Below are positions 22,481-33,480 of a stretch of DNA of 64,000 nt, in pieces. The DNA is taken from assembly GCA_031308135.1 (NCBI GenBank), contig JAHLJT010009436.1, forward strand, positions 119,290,678 to 119,354,677, in the 5' to 3' direction. Under the pieces are notes generated by a model that saw only the letters and a list, made by a program, of their open reading frames with translations, did not search any database and had not been told where the DNA came from. The DNA is from Acheta domesticus (taxonomy: Eukaryota; Arthropoda; Insecta; Orthoptera; Gryllidae). The first letter of the stretch is position 1. Each line of letters begins with the position of its first letter. The position numbers and the translations under genes were made by a program.

Positions 22481-24523
22481 ACTCATATTGTAAATAATAC
22501 ACCGTTTGATATTAAACTCAAGGTGTCAGTTCGTTAAGATATTCAATATGCAAACATCGTTTGAGCAACATTCCCATGAACCAAAGTGAAGTTTTAAACC
22601 TACTAAATTGTTTCTAATTGCAACAAATGGTACTAAGTACTCAAAGGTGATAATATTAGTTTGATTACTTTTTGGCTCGGAATTGCTTTTCTTGAGGTAC
22701 GTAAGAACGCAGAAAATAATCCAATACTTTTTAGTATACTGTGATATACCAAAATATTATATATTTTGTCAATAACATTAACTGTAAATGGGTTGGGTAA
22801 AAGGGTCTGCAAATGGCAATATACAGCCTTAGCAACGCCGGCGTAGTGGTTGGCAAGGTCAATAAACTACATTCAGGCCTTGAATAGGTGGGGGCGCTGA
22901 CTAGAAAGACATATAAAATAATGTGGGATTGGTCTGAAAAGGAATGACTATCGAGGGCGTGGCTACTCGGTTTGATAAGAGATGAATGGATTGGCTAAGG
23001 GAGAATAGACTGTCGAATTTTGTCGTTTTGTTTAAAAAAAGAGGAACGAAGGACGGATACCGAAGCGTTGAGGGCGGAAAAACGGTGGAGAAAAGGACAT
23101 TTTGATAGAGGTCGTCGAGTAGTACAGAACGCTCGCGAGATTAACGTCAGGGGAGTGGGACTTGTAAGTTTTGACGTAAGTTTTTTTTTTATAGTTTTTC
23201 GGACTCTGAAAGTTGATGGGCAGAGGTAAATTCGATGACTTTGAAAGTTTCTTTTATATTGCGGCGTTGAACTTTAATGTTTTACCACTAGTCGGGGAGG
23301 ATTAGGAACACTAAATATCACGTAAGAACCAATAGATATTCTAGGTAGTGAGGGCTGGATTCGTCGGCAGTGTCGCAAGACCAGAAGAAAGAAGCTGGAC
23401 TTGGGTTCATCTGCATTCAAGTGGGAAGATACTGCGGAGCGTCGTAGATCAAGACGTTAGATCAGTACTGCAGTACAAAGGTATTATTTTAAAACGAGGT
23501 CATGACCTAAAGACAAAACAATTGTCAATAGAAGTAAATAAATTGTTAAATTTCTCTTTTGGAAATGAAAAGATTTTCATTTGGTCAATCACAATTGTTA
23601 AGTTGTTAGAAATAGATAATTATTCCCTTTCAGATTCCTCGCCATACTGTATAGTTGGCAGATCAAGTAATAGGCTATTTAGGCGATAGCGATTATCCAT
23701 AACGGGACCCATTGACCCAGCTAGCCGGACATTTATCCATTTGTTAAAATTAGCTGTGGAAGCAGTGGTTTTTAATTAACGTAACCTGTTCCTGGCACCC
23801 AAACTTTTACTATAAATTCGGAACGGGTCACGATTATAACCGTCCTAAGGCGAATGATGTCAACGATCTCGTAATAGTCTATGACGAGACATTGTTGGTA
23901 CATTTCAATACAAATAATTTTTCAATTTTCGCACCCCAGCAAGCTGGTTCCCTGACTCTCCAAAACCCCCTCGGTTCCTCATTACAAATCAAGGAATGTG
24001 AAATAATATTGCAAAGAGTAGGTCTGTACTTGCCTGAACCGGTATTTTCGCACTACTTTACTTGGCTTTCTCAAGAGTAAAAAACTTTTCTAATGTTATT
24101 GTGACTATCAAGGAAAGCGAAAAGCTAACTTTGAAGGAAGATTGAATAATTTCTTCAAATGTTGTTTTTAAAGAAGTGTGAATTGTTCCAAGAACATCTC
24201 TCTATAATGCTGAATAAACTTTTATTGAAAATTTGTTTCCAACATCAATTGCATTGTTATTTTGTTTGATATTCCGTGTACTGTAGTAGTTCCTCTCCTT
24301 CCCTCTCCTTTTTTATGTAAAGGATAGACAAATGGATAGGGAAAGGGTGGGGTTTGCCATGCGAGAGTTCTCGCATGGGTACGCTAGTTATACTTCAGAT
24401 TCAACTAAACCCTTCTTGGAGTAATCCGGTACAAAAGACATGATGCAGTTCATACACTACCGAAACTATCCGGTATGAGAGACCAGTATGGTTCCCAGAA
24501 CAGACACAATGCTCATAAACGAT
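22481..24523. other. Unassigned interior of the piggyBac-like element
   Basis: A TATA-like ACATATAAAATAATG occurs at about 22910. Two exon-like GC-richer blocks end in donor-like sequences (GTAAGT at about 23166; GTATTA at about 23481). Nothing here matches a protein I recognise, and open frames at 23020-23229 and 23348-23689 lack support. A third copy of the CCGGT...GAGACC near-palindrome is at about 24470-24486. Confidence 0.35.
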
Positions 24524-24531
24524 CAAACGAA

Positions 24532-25307
24532 CAGTGGCGTAGCGTCAGGGGACGCTGAGATGCTGAGCATCCCCGTATATAAGAACCTTAAATACTGTAT
24601 TGATAATCTTACAAGTGGTCTGTTGAGCGAAACACGTTTTGTATTAATTTAAAAATGATTTCCTATGATTGAATTCGGCGGGCTGTTGAAGCTGGCCTCT
24701 GATTGCTTGAAAGCTAAAATACTTCAGCGTCTGCCGCCAGATTGCGACGAGCAATGACGCATGCGCAGATGGCGAGGTCCCCCTCTCCCCTCTTCACCCC
24801 TGGCTCAGAGAAACCCGACTGCTTTACGCTAGCGTCTACTGCGGAAAGAAGCTCGTTTGTGCACGAGAGCGCAGCACACTTCAGGCGTTCAGTAAATTAT
24901 CTTTCTCTCTCTCACTCGGGAGTCCCCGCTTGGTCATGGTACAAACTGTAGAAATAGTGCCTGACTACTATTTCTTAATTAATATCCAAGAAATTGTATT
25001 ATCTCTTAAATAGATTACATATTATTTAAGTCTGCAATGTATAAATTAACAAATGGTCTTATTGCCATTCGCGTATAAGAATTAAAGCTGAGCCATTGTA
25101 TAATTTGCTTTCAAGACATCGGCAGCCCTGACTGCTGTGAGGATTTTGAGGGAAGCGCCTACACCGTCGTAAGCAATCGAGATCGTGGAAGTAGTCCCAG
25201 AGTATCTGCTTTGTGTTGCGTTCGCCTGTTAGACGAAGTAGTTGATAGTGACATTTTGTGTGTTATTGTTGAGCATCCCCAAACGTGTGAGTCACGCTAC
25301 GCCACTG
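24532..25307. mobile_element. Non-autonomous hAT-like element with perfect 8-bp duplication
   Basis: Terminal inverted repeats begin CAGTGGCGTAGCGT on both sides and are flanked by identical CAAACGAA (24524-24531 and 25308-25315). At 776 bp it carries no transposase. A second inner inverted word (GAGCATCCCC, about 24568 and 25271) repeats near each end, in direct orientation. A CpG-rich block holds an NRF-1-like palindrome. Confidence 0.88.
24766..24777 (+). promoter_or_regulatory. NRF-1-like palindrome in hAT-like element
   Basis: The site reads GACGCATGCGCA and lies beside a pyrimidine-rich stretch. It resembles sites in other hAT-type elements of this window. Confidence 0.35.
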
Positions 25308-25418
25308 CAAACGAAACTGATTAACAACAATTGGAATGTAGAGGGGTGGTTTAGAGGGGAAGCTATTGGCTCGGAGAACCTCTGCTGCCCAACAGGTGTG
25401 CCAGTATAAACAAACAAC

Positions 25419-26130
25419 TAGTGGTGCTACAAAATGGCACAGACTTATTGCGCAAAAAATGGCACAGACAATATTGCGCGAAAACCACTAAATTTTTCAA
25501 AAAAATGTACATGACCTAAAAGAAAGAACTCACTATGAAGAAAAACATTTATTTGAAGGAAAAATCTCTATCTTCAATTTTGTAGTTGGAGAAAGACGCT
25601 GAATAAAATTTAAACTTTCACAATTTTCGAAAATTCAGAGTTATCCGTGAATATCGGACCTATGCCATGTTAATAAGTCTATTTTACTCTATTGATACAA
25701 GAAATTTAAAAAAATTGGAGCCGTTTTTGAAAAACATTTTGAAAATGTCCGGGGGGCTTCATGTAAAGTTCCCCCAAATTTTGAAGAATCTTTTTCCAAA
25801 TCTCAAAGCTTCGACTAAAATCAGATCGACCGGGGAATATCCATTTTGGAAGAAATCGTACCGATGGTTTAGGTGCTAGCAGTGTTCACAGACGGACCTT
25901 TTCCTTTCAATTGGTTTTTCGATGTCAAGGATCCACAAAAGAGGGTTTCTGGCTACACCACGTGTTATGGGACTTTTTTTCTTAAGTTAGCAACTTGTTT
26001 TATCCACTTTTTCGTTATCACGGCCCGGCAATTAATTTTTTTCCGCCGAAAATTGGCCATTTTTTCTCGCAGCATTACATAACTTTCCCAATACCACGTA
26101 TATCACTCCGTGTATACGTATACGTTTACG
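25419..26130 (+). repeat. Family A copy nested in the piggyBac-like element
   Basis: Starts with the terminus ACTAGTGGTGCTAC at about 25419 and contains the blocks seen at 52629-53720, ending with a hairpin-like inverted repeat at about 26080-26130 (AACTTTCCC ... GGGAAAGT). Confidence 0.6.
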
Positions 26131-26186
26131 GGAAAGTAAAATTATTGTCCGGTCTCAAGAGACCAGTAGCTCCATTTAAGTGTTAA

Positions 26187-26640
26187 TCATGCTCCGGAAA
26201 ACGATCTTTCCAACGGACTGCGCTTGTGTGGCGTAGTGATATCAGCGCCAGCACTTTAACTCTGAGGAATTGTGTTCGGGTGTCGGAACGGAAAAATAAC
26301 TTGCTGATTGAAAACATTTTTGTTGTTTTATGTAGGTGTATGTTATTGCGGAGCATTTTAAATAATTCAAAAATGTTTGTGCTTTGGTAGCACTCCGTAT
26401 TGAGTTTGACATTTCGAAGATGAATGATAAAGGAAAAAATGTATCTACGGTGGAATTTTTATACTTTTTCCTGAATTATTTGTAATTTTTTACGCGGGCA
26501 ATTTGACGTTTACCTGTTTTATGTCTTTGCCCGAGTTCGGTCAATGGTCGGTTATGTGGCGTAGTGGCATGAATGCCAAGAAGTTAAATCTGTGTATTTG
26601 GTATCGATTTTGGAGCGGAAAAAAATTTGCTGGTTTATAA
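26187..26640 (+). repeat. Family A distal block
   Basis: Collinear with 7605-7840, including the phrase GAAAACGATCTTTCCA. It is the right flank of the insertion at 21708-26182. Confidence 0.6.
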
Positions 26641-27360
26641 CTTTCTTGTTCAGCTGGAATCGCCCGTGACTGGCGCGAAAGTCTTGCCAGTCACTGGCAA
26701 CAAGGCGTTTACACGTTGCCAGTCACCACTTGCCAGTTGCTGGCAACATCAACTGGCACGTTCACTGGCAACGTGTAAATCAGCCTAAAGTTTGGTTTAC
26801 TGGCATGCTCACGCTCTCCCCCACCACCACGGTGTCCGTTACGGCGATGCCCCGGGGTCCCAACACGTGTTTACACTGCTTTATTCTTGCGCAGTGATCA
26901 ACGTAAGCTTAATATTATTATTTATAAAAGTGATTGGGGAACAGATGTTCTCTTGAATAATGGAAGAACGAAATGACAAGTTTGACTGATTATACACAGC
27001 ATCGGAACATTTGTGGATAGTTTTTACCAGAACCGCGAGGCCAGAAATGCCGCATTTCTGGCAGTTGCAAATCAAATGGGGATATATAACTTCTCAAAGG
27101 TAGATTAAGTGAATAGGATAAAATATTTACGGAACATTTGCTTTGCACACTGTGGTTTGAGCGCCGAAAACTTATCAGCAGCACGTCGCAAAGAGTATAC
27201 ATAAGCTAACAGCAGCGAGAAAAATATATCATCTTACATGCCATTACTAGCACTGTGTAAACAACTATTGCCAGTCGCACAGAGCGCTAGCGCTGTCCAG
27301 GTGCCGGCAAACTCGTAACTGGCACACCAGTACTGGTAGCGTGTAAATCAACCTTAGTTC
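26641..27360. repeat. Candidate element rich in GCCAGT / ACTGGC words
   Basis: Words of the type TTTACACG..GCCAGT and their complements recur at 26684-26780, 26867, 27252 and 27310-27350. They include a perfect 16-bp inverted repeat (26708-26723 and 26764-26779, starting TTTACACGTTGCC) with a 40-bp spacer. Clustering at both sides of about 0.5 kb suggests terminal arms of an unclassified DNA transposon. Exact ends and target duplication could not be fixed. Confidence 0.4.
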
Positions 27361-28117
27361 ATATGTTCTGGATCTGGACATCTCTACGAGGACACACGTA
27401 ATGACAAGGTGTTTGTTTTAAAGTATACTGAATGTAATATTGAAAATTATATATTAGGCAAATTTTGTTTTTAATAATAAAGTAATGTAATTAATTATAG
27501 TAAATCAATGTAGATTTTATTTTAAAATAGCTTCAAAATAATATGATTAGGTCTTACGATCTGGCACAACGAATATTCAATGTGGAAATGAAGCCTTTTT
27601 TTGAGTAAGTTTACAATAAAAAAAACCACTTAGAGTTAAATCTAAGAGTTGAATTTTTACTGATGTATGGTAACACAGTGATCTAGCATGTGTGGAATTT
27701 TCAGATTTTTATCTGGTCCCCTAACAGAGATATTACAGTTGCAAATTTGGAAAAAATCCAAAATTCCAATTTTTAAAAGGATATAATTTTGAAGTGGTAC
27801 GTTATTTAACAACGGTGCTTTAAAAAATAACTATACGGTTGTGTAAAATCACAGAAAAAAATTAAACCTGATTCTGTTCCTTCTTTGAGAAATTAGTCTC
27901 TGAAACATAAATTTGGTTCATTTACGTTCCATACATTTGGTTGCAAATATTTCTCAAATAAAAACATACAAGGTAGGTAAATAATATTTCGATTTGTAGG
28001 CCAGAATATACTGAATCTAAAGCATTTTATTCTAGAATGCCAGTACAACCCAGAGCTGAGTAGTTTTGTAAAGAGTAAATGTAAACGCGAAAAATGGCGC
28101 AAGGCGTAGGGTAAACG
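27361..28117. other. Unassigned AT-rich stretch
   Basis: No gene or repeat structure was recognised. Confidence 0.4.
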
Positions 28118-29475
28118 GTACAGTGATTGGCCACTTAAGAGTTGTGATAGTATTAACTAATTTGAAAAGTAAAATTTTGAAAACTTACTACTCACTTTCT
28201 TCTGGCCAATAGTCCTTTTACTTATCCTAACCGTGATTTCTATCGGGCAATGAATATTAAGTTATAAATTATTTTTTTCATAAAAACGTGTCATTTTGTA
28301 CAGTGATTGGCCAAAAAGTATAGTGATTGGCCACTGAATTATTTATAACAGAAACAACTAATATACCAATATATTCAATTAATTATTATATTACCCATGA
28401 AAGTATGCAATTTGTAAGATACAAATTTAACATAACTTTAATATTTAAGCGCTGTTGGGGTAAATCCTTTATTTTTAAATCTGACCATATTCGACTCAAG
28501 TCTTATGTCAGATGTGTCTTCTGGCCGGGGGTCACAGGGAGTGTGATGGCATTTTTTAATAGAAATGGACGGAATATGCTTCAAATATATTCGTAAAATA
28601 CCTCGCTTGTAATCTATCCATTGTCACTTTCAAATCTCTCAGCCGTCTGTGACTGTTTCAGCAATTTTTCTGGTATCGTTTGTATGGATCGATAATAATG
28701 AATGGACTAGTGACAAGTCAAATTGTCTTTTGAAGCTCTTTGTTTTACTGAGTAAACATTCTTACTTCCTTTTTCAGCTAAAAACTTGCGTGTAATTGGA
28801 CGATTAAAAATTTGACTATTCTCCTATAGAAAAACCTTTTGGTATTATTTATTTTCTCACCCAAGTTACTATCTTGATGTACCCTAGAACTTCTTTAAAT
28901 CACATTCTGATGCCTTGTTCGCAGACACATGAACTAGCGGCTGTTACTTGTCCGTTTAGTGATTATGGGATGTCTTCTTAAAAATGCCTTGACCCAGTCT
29001 TCTCATCAGACGGTTGTTGTTGAATGTATTGGGCATTTAGTTTAGCAGCTAAAAATTGTTGAACGCTACTATGTAGATCTTCCTTGGAAAACCTTTCCGG
29101 GCTAATTCAAGTATACACCTAACAAGAATGTCTTCTTCTTTAGGTAACACAGTATCACGACTTAGTGCTGTTTTGTGATCTGAATTGTTAAAATGAAACT
29201 GCAAACTTTTTTTGAGAACATTAAATGATTTTTCAGCAGAACGCACAGATGTTATTTTTAACACATTTGATAACATTTGCTATGGCTTCTGCATCATACT
29301 TCTACATCGGCTTCTTTGGCATTGTAAAATCTCTTATTTCAGGCCCATGCAGTTTTTACCTGTGTGCAATAATATTATACTACGATCAAAAACAATCTGA
29401 CAACAGTCATTAGCAGAGTGGCCAATAACACAATTCACACACTATCGAAGATACAGTCATTGGCCACCCCCCTAT
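28118..29475 (-). mobile_element. Decayed pogo/Tigger-like element
   Basis: CAGTGATTGGCCA occurs after TA at 28118, again near 28300 and 28320, and as CAGTCATTGGCCA near 29456; an inverted form (GTGGCCAATAAC) is near 29418. CAGT-starting ends after TA fit pogo-superfamily transposons. Between them the minus strand carries a broken N-terminal transposase (28730-29331). The right boundary is uncertain because the last copy is in the same orientation as the left. Confidence 0.5.
28730..29331 (-). pseudogene. pogo/Tigger-type transposase N-terminus, broken
   Basis: A start-like ATG (29327-29329) leads into MPKKPM, a stop, then KYDAEAIANVIKCVKNN, which fits the first psq-type helix-turn-helix of Tigger/jerky proteins. 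Further on, LPKEEDILVRCILELARKGFPR (29049-29276 frame) matches the start of the CENP-B-type second helix-turn-helix, where related proteins read 'LxxEEExxLVxWIxxLxxxGFP'. A later NTFNNNRP segment fits the 'F.NNRPG.DW' element after shifts. At least four in-frame stops and shifts occur, and no DDE domain is seen. Confidence 0.6.
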
Positions 29476-30529
29476 GCCACTAAATATGCAAAGCTAGGCT
29501 TCTCATTTTTAGTTGATAACATTGTCACTCAATAAGGTTTGTGTTTTCTGACACATCAAGGTGATTTTCTTTCCACCGTAATAAACAAAACAGCACTGTT
29601 GGATATACTGTGTAACGGAATATGAAAAAAATCTCTTACTTTTTTACTAATTTACACCAAATAGCATGACACTACAAATTTTGCAATAACACTTTCTAAG
29701 TGCGACTCCTTCCCACACGCGTACTCTCGCCCCAAAATATAACGTTACAGAAAATTTGTATCAAGCGGGTCGTGGCCGGTTCCATTCGGGAAACCCATAA
29801 ACTGTAATTCAACGTTGCAGGACAGCCAGATTCCTAACTACAAAACAATGAAAACACATTTGTGTGAGAGAGCACGAAACTCGGTTGGCAGTCTTGCCTT
29901 CCGACATTTAATTTATTGAAAAATATATCCCCTTTGAACCACGTATGGTGGTACACGCCTCAACAACTCATCATCAACATGCAGTACACAAAAAAATCAT
30001 AACACACATAAATCATAACAACCTGTAAACACAACAAAATACCAACACCCAAAACACATAAATAATAATAACATTTTTTTACAAGGAATTCCTTTCTCTA
30101 TTAAATAAGTACGTACTTTCTCAAGTTCGCCTTAATAACTTTATATTCTATCATAACAAATGAAATTTTGCCTATTATTTAGACATTATGTACGACATTT
30201 AAAAGATCTTTGATTTTACTGCAAAAATTTAACATCTGAACAATTCTATGGGTGTCCATTACTAATTATTACTGACACTCTTGGTCTTGTACAACTTTTA
30301 TACTGAAAAATATAAAACCGTATGAACTTCCCTTGTTTTCGTTGCCATCTACTTGATATTTTGAGGTAACACCATGCCTTCTGGGCTCCGAACCGTCTTC
30401 TCCATCACTTGTCTTCGCTGCCAAAACATGCGTGCTATCACACGCTCCCCTTAGACGCTGATTTGCTCGCGAACAACTGTTCAATGTCTTCGCGCTCTAT
30501 TCACTTCGAAATTCACTACTATTCCTTTC
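29476..30529. other. Unassigned stretch
   Basis: AT-rich with a short CA-rich part (about 29980-30060). No family recognised. Confidence 0.35.
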
Positions 30530-31005
30530 AAAATCCAAATTTCTAGAAACGAAATGTTTTCGACGCAAAAAATATCAATATTGTTTCTATTACACCTGCA
30601 CTTTGCGAATAATTGTTAGCACATTCTTTCCAAATTCGAAGTTTTTCTAAACGAAATGTTTTCAACACATCGCCACATGTGCCTCGCACGACAGCTAACT
30701 CGCTACTGACTGACTTCAAAATATCAATATTGTTCCTAATTCATGTTCACTTTGTAAATACTTATTAACACTTTCTTTCAAACTTAAAAGTTTTTCTGAA
30801 CAAAAAATGTTTTCAACACGCCACACGTGCCTCACACGACAGCTAACTTACAAGTGACTGACTTCAAAAATATTAATATTGTTCATAATTCACGTTCATC
30901 TCGCGAAAAATTACTAACACTTTCTTACAAGACTTAATGTTTTTCTAGACGAAAATGTTTTCAACGCAACACCACATGTGCCTCGCACCAAAGCTGACTC
31001 ACGGA
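30530..31005. repeat. Tandem repeat of about 146 bp, roughly three copies
   Basis: The word AAATATCAATATTGTT (with variants) recurs near 30575, 30720 and 30868. CGAAATGTTTTC-type words recur near 30552, 30652, 30805 and 30950, and GTGCCTC(G/A)CAC near 30680, 30828 and 30979. Copies are clearly diverged. Confidence 0.65.
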
Positions 31006-31816
31006 TGAATACTCACTTCTTCATTTCTCATTGTCGTTGCCTCGCTATCTCAATTTTTTCAAAACAAACAACGGCCGCCGCCATTCTTGTTCATGTATTG
31101 TTACTAAGAAATTTTTCTATTTTCCACTACTTTTGGTGGATAACTCTGCCACAATGTTCTACATTTCCCATTTGGTCTCAACGTCTCGGGTTTACTTCCA
31201 AAACGTGCATTTTCGACCCCAATTACGCCGAAAAATGCCGATTTCCACATCATGTATTGTGCACTTCAACGTCAACTGTTCTGCATTGTCGCCTTACATA
31301 ATGAAAATTATTAAAATTAAAAGTATCCGATCTTCCACTACTCTTTTATGGGTTTCACAAATTTACCGCAACTGAACTACATCGAACTATAATACTTGTT
31401 ACGGCGTCACGGCTTTCATTTTCAAATCTTAAAAAATGTTAATTCCTCGCATATGAAGTTAAAGCTCTTTCATCCATTTTCTTGAAAATGTCATAATAAC
31501 GCAACCCGTGGTTCAATTTTAATGAAACCAACACTGAAATTCTTCTTCAATTGTTATATATTTAATCATTGTGTCCAATCATGTCTATTTGTGCGCATTT
31601 TAAATAAACTAAAATATTATTTCTGCGCGACGCGACTTTCTTCTGTTTTTTGTATACCCTGTTCATGCATATCGTTGCCGTTTTGCTATAGTCTGTTCAA
31701 GCTAATTTGAGATTTCTTTAAAATATTCGCTAAAACTCGTCGGGATTCTTAATATCATTTCCGTAAATGATCCTGAATCATTACAACTGTAAGCGGGCAC
31801 AAAATTCAAATCTTGT
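31006..31816. other. Unassigned stretch
   Basis: Two overlapping plus-strand open frames (30978-31301, 31031-31375) have no recognisable domain and occur next to the tandem repeat. I see no splice support. Confidence 0.35.
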
Positions 31817-32756
31817 CATAGGCGCACGTAACCCTATAATAGGACAAGATACAAAACTCCCTCCGAATGCGCATGCGCGAGGAGGGGTGATTCCCACCAT
31901 CAACCGCTCACTTCCCCTGAAAATATCGCTCTCTCACGCGCTCTGCGCGCCAGGCGACGTGACCGGTCGAGGGGAGGGGAGTCTGAACGCATAAACAGGC
32001 TGCTTTGTTCGTGGCCCAACGCGCAGCAGTAAAAGTGTCAGCCATCCAAATCAAAACAGTTTCAGCTGTCTGTGCACAAACGCTGACTCTTAATATATTA
32101 AGATTCAGTAAAAGAAATATGTATTGGAAGCATCGCCCCTGGTCCTCAATCCTGCCCCTTTTGTCTTCGAGTGCTATGCAGCGTGGCGTCTCTTAGCGTA
32201 TGCCTAATTTCAAGTGAAGTTCACAGGCGTAATATTGTGTGTATTTGTTTCTAACACTAGGACAACCGTTTGCAGGTAATATAACCTGAACATCAAGCTC
32301 CCTCTTTACCATCCCGATCTCAATTCCATCAATTTAGTTTGGAGTTCCATTAAGAATCATGTTACGAAAGAAAGCATCGGTACCCGTCTATGAGTTAAAG
32401 AAAATGTATGCCGAATATTATTTTCTAAATATTGCCCAAATCAATGGAAGAAGTGTTGTGAACACGTTAAGAAAATCGAAGAAGAAAACAGACATGTCGA
32501 CGAAAGCAAAAGTGGACAAAATTATCGTTTCTTTGCGGGTCAGTTCCACTGAGTGTGACGACAATGACGTCACACAGCGAAGGCTGCAGTGACACTGATG
32601 ACTTATAGCTCCTCCTTGCTGGGGGAGGGCAACGAATCGCGTGCACGCAGTAGGTTCAGATATTCTGGCACTGTAGCAGCGGTGGGAGAAGCCCGCGAAA
32701 CCAAACACCTCCCAAAAGGGAGATTTCAAACTTGTCCCCCTATAGCTACGCCTCTG
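31817..32756. mobile_element. Candidate non-autonomous hAT-like element
   Basis: The right end, read inward, is CAGAGGCGTAGCTATAGG, and the left end is CATAGGCGCACGTAACCC; both continue with GGACAAG. The 8-bp flanks (AATCTTGT and AATTGTGG) do not match well. The interior contains a CpG-rich block with an NRF-1-like palindrome and a 77-codon Lys-rich open frame (32359-32592) of no known family. Confidence 0.4.
31868..31879 (+). promoter_or_regulatory. NRF-1-like palindrome
   Basis: TGCGCATGCGCG matches the NRF-1/EWG consensus at all core positions. Confidence 0.45.
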
Positions 32757-33189
32757 AATTGTGGTGTATACTTCGGTTTTTAAAACATGATGCGTGAAGG
32801 CCCGTCTTCACAATGGAATATACTGCGATTTTTGTAACTTTGCCCCTGACAGAAATAAGGAAGCAAGTAAAGAAATACTTGTGAAAATAATGTGCTATGA
32901 CAGTTCTGGCTGTGACACGTGCGGGCATTTGAGTATGGTCGTGGCGCGAATGGCGTAGCCAATCACGAACTACAGAGCGGAGGGATACACTCAAAGTTTG
33001 TTTACACTGCGGAGTGAAGTTACAGCGAACGGACCTTAGACGTCGCATGCTCGCTACGGTATCAAGTACTTTCTGTTACAATATAAACCATGGTGGAAAT
33101 ATTTCCTTAGTATAAAAGTTATAAAAACCGAAGTATAGTTGTAATTTTTTATTCCTTCATGTTTTTTGGGGTACTCAATAAGAATCTGA
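32757..33189. other. Unassigned stretch
   Basis: Moderately CpG-containing (about 32910-33050). No supported gene. Confidence 0.35.
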
Positions 33190-33480
33190 AAATTTTCACA
33201 AAAGAAAAAAAATCAGTTGGAATTTTATTTATAACGAAAACTAGAGGGCTACAACAGCACATACTTTCTCGTATTAATACAAAATTTGCAATTTACAAGA
33301 ATTCAGAGTTCAACGAAAATGGAACTCGTGCCATTTATAAGCATCCCTTCTTTCAATGCAAAAATATTGGAGCGGTTTTAGAGGGAAAAAAAGTTTAATT
33401 TGCCTACATTTCCCGGCAAATTATACGAAAACTACTCATTTTCGAAAAATCGACCATGAAGTTATTTAAAGATCCATCTT
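33190..33480. repeat. Diverged family A fragment
   Basis: It shares phrases such as ATTGGAGCGGTTTTAGAG and ACTTTCTCGTATTA with family A body and resembles 49900-50160. Confidence 0.45.

Larger units (their letters stand above)
21708..26182 (-). mobile_element. Large piggyBac-like element with nested insertions
   Basis: TTAA lies at 21704-21707 and 26183-26186. The ends are CACTTTAATGGAGC and CACTTAAATGGAGC, 13 of 14 identical. Each end then has a near-palindrome around CCGGTCT (about 21752-21771 and 26144-26164). The joined flanks recreate the family A sequence seen intact at 7580-7615, which supports a single insertion. Inside are a deleted transposase on the minus strand (22030-22480), unassigned DNA, a nested hAT-like element (24532-25307) and a nested family A copy (25419-26130). 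Confidence 0.75.

Noticed and set aside
22810..23490. Promoter plus first exon of a host gene (TATA-like box, GTAAGT donor)
   Set aside because: No coding continuation was found and the stretch lies inside a transposon; left as unassigned.
23820..23880. rRNA fragment (phrase with CCTAAGGCGAA)
   Set aside because: Only about ten bases recall conserved rRNA; the surrounding sequence does not match.
32359..32592. 77-codon Lys-rich frame as a gene
   Set aside because: It lies in a candidate hAT-like element, has no recognised domain and no splice partner.
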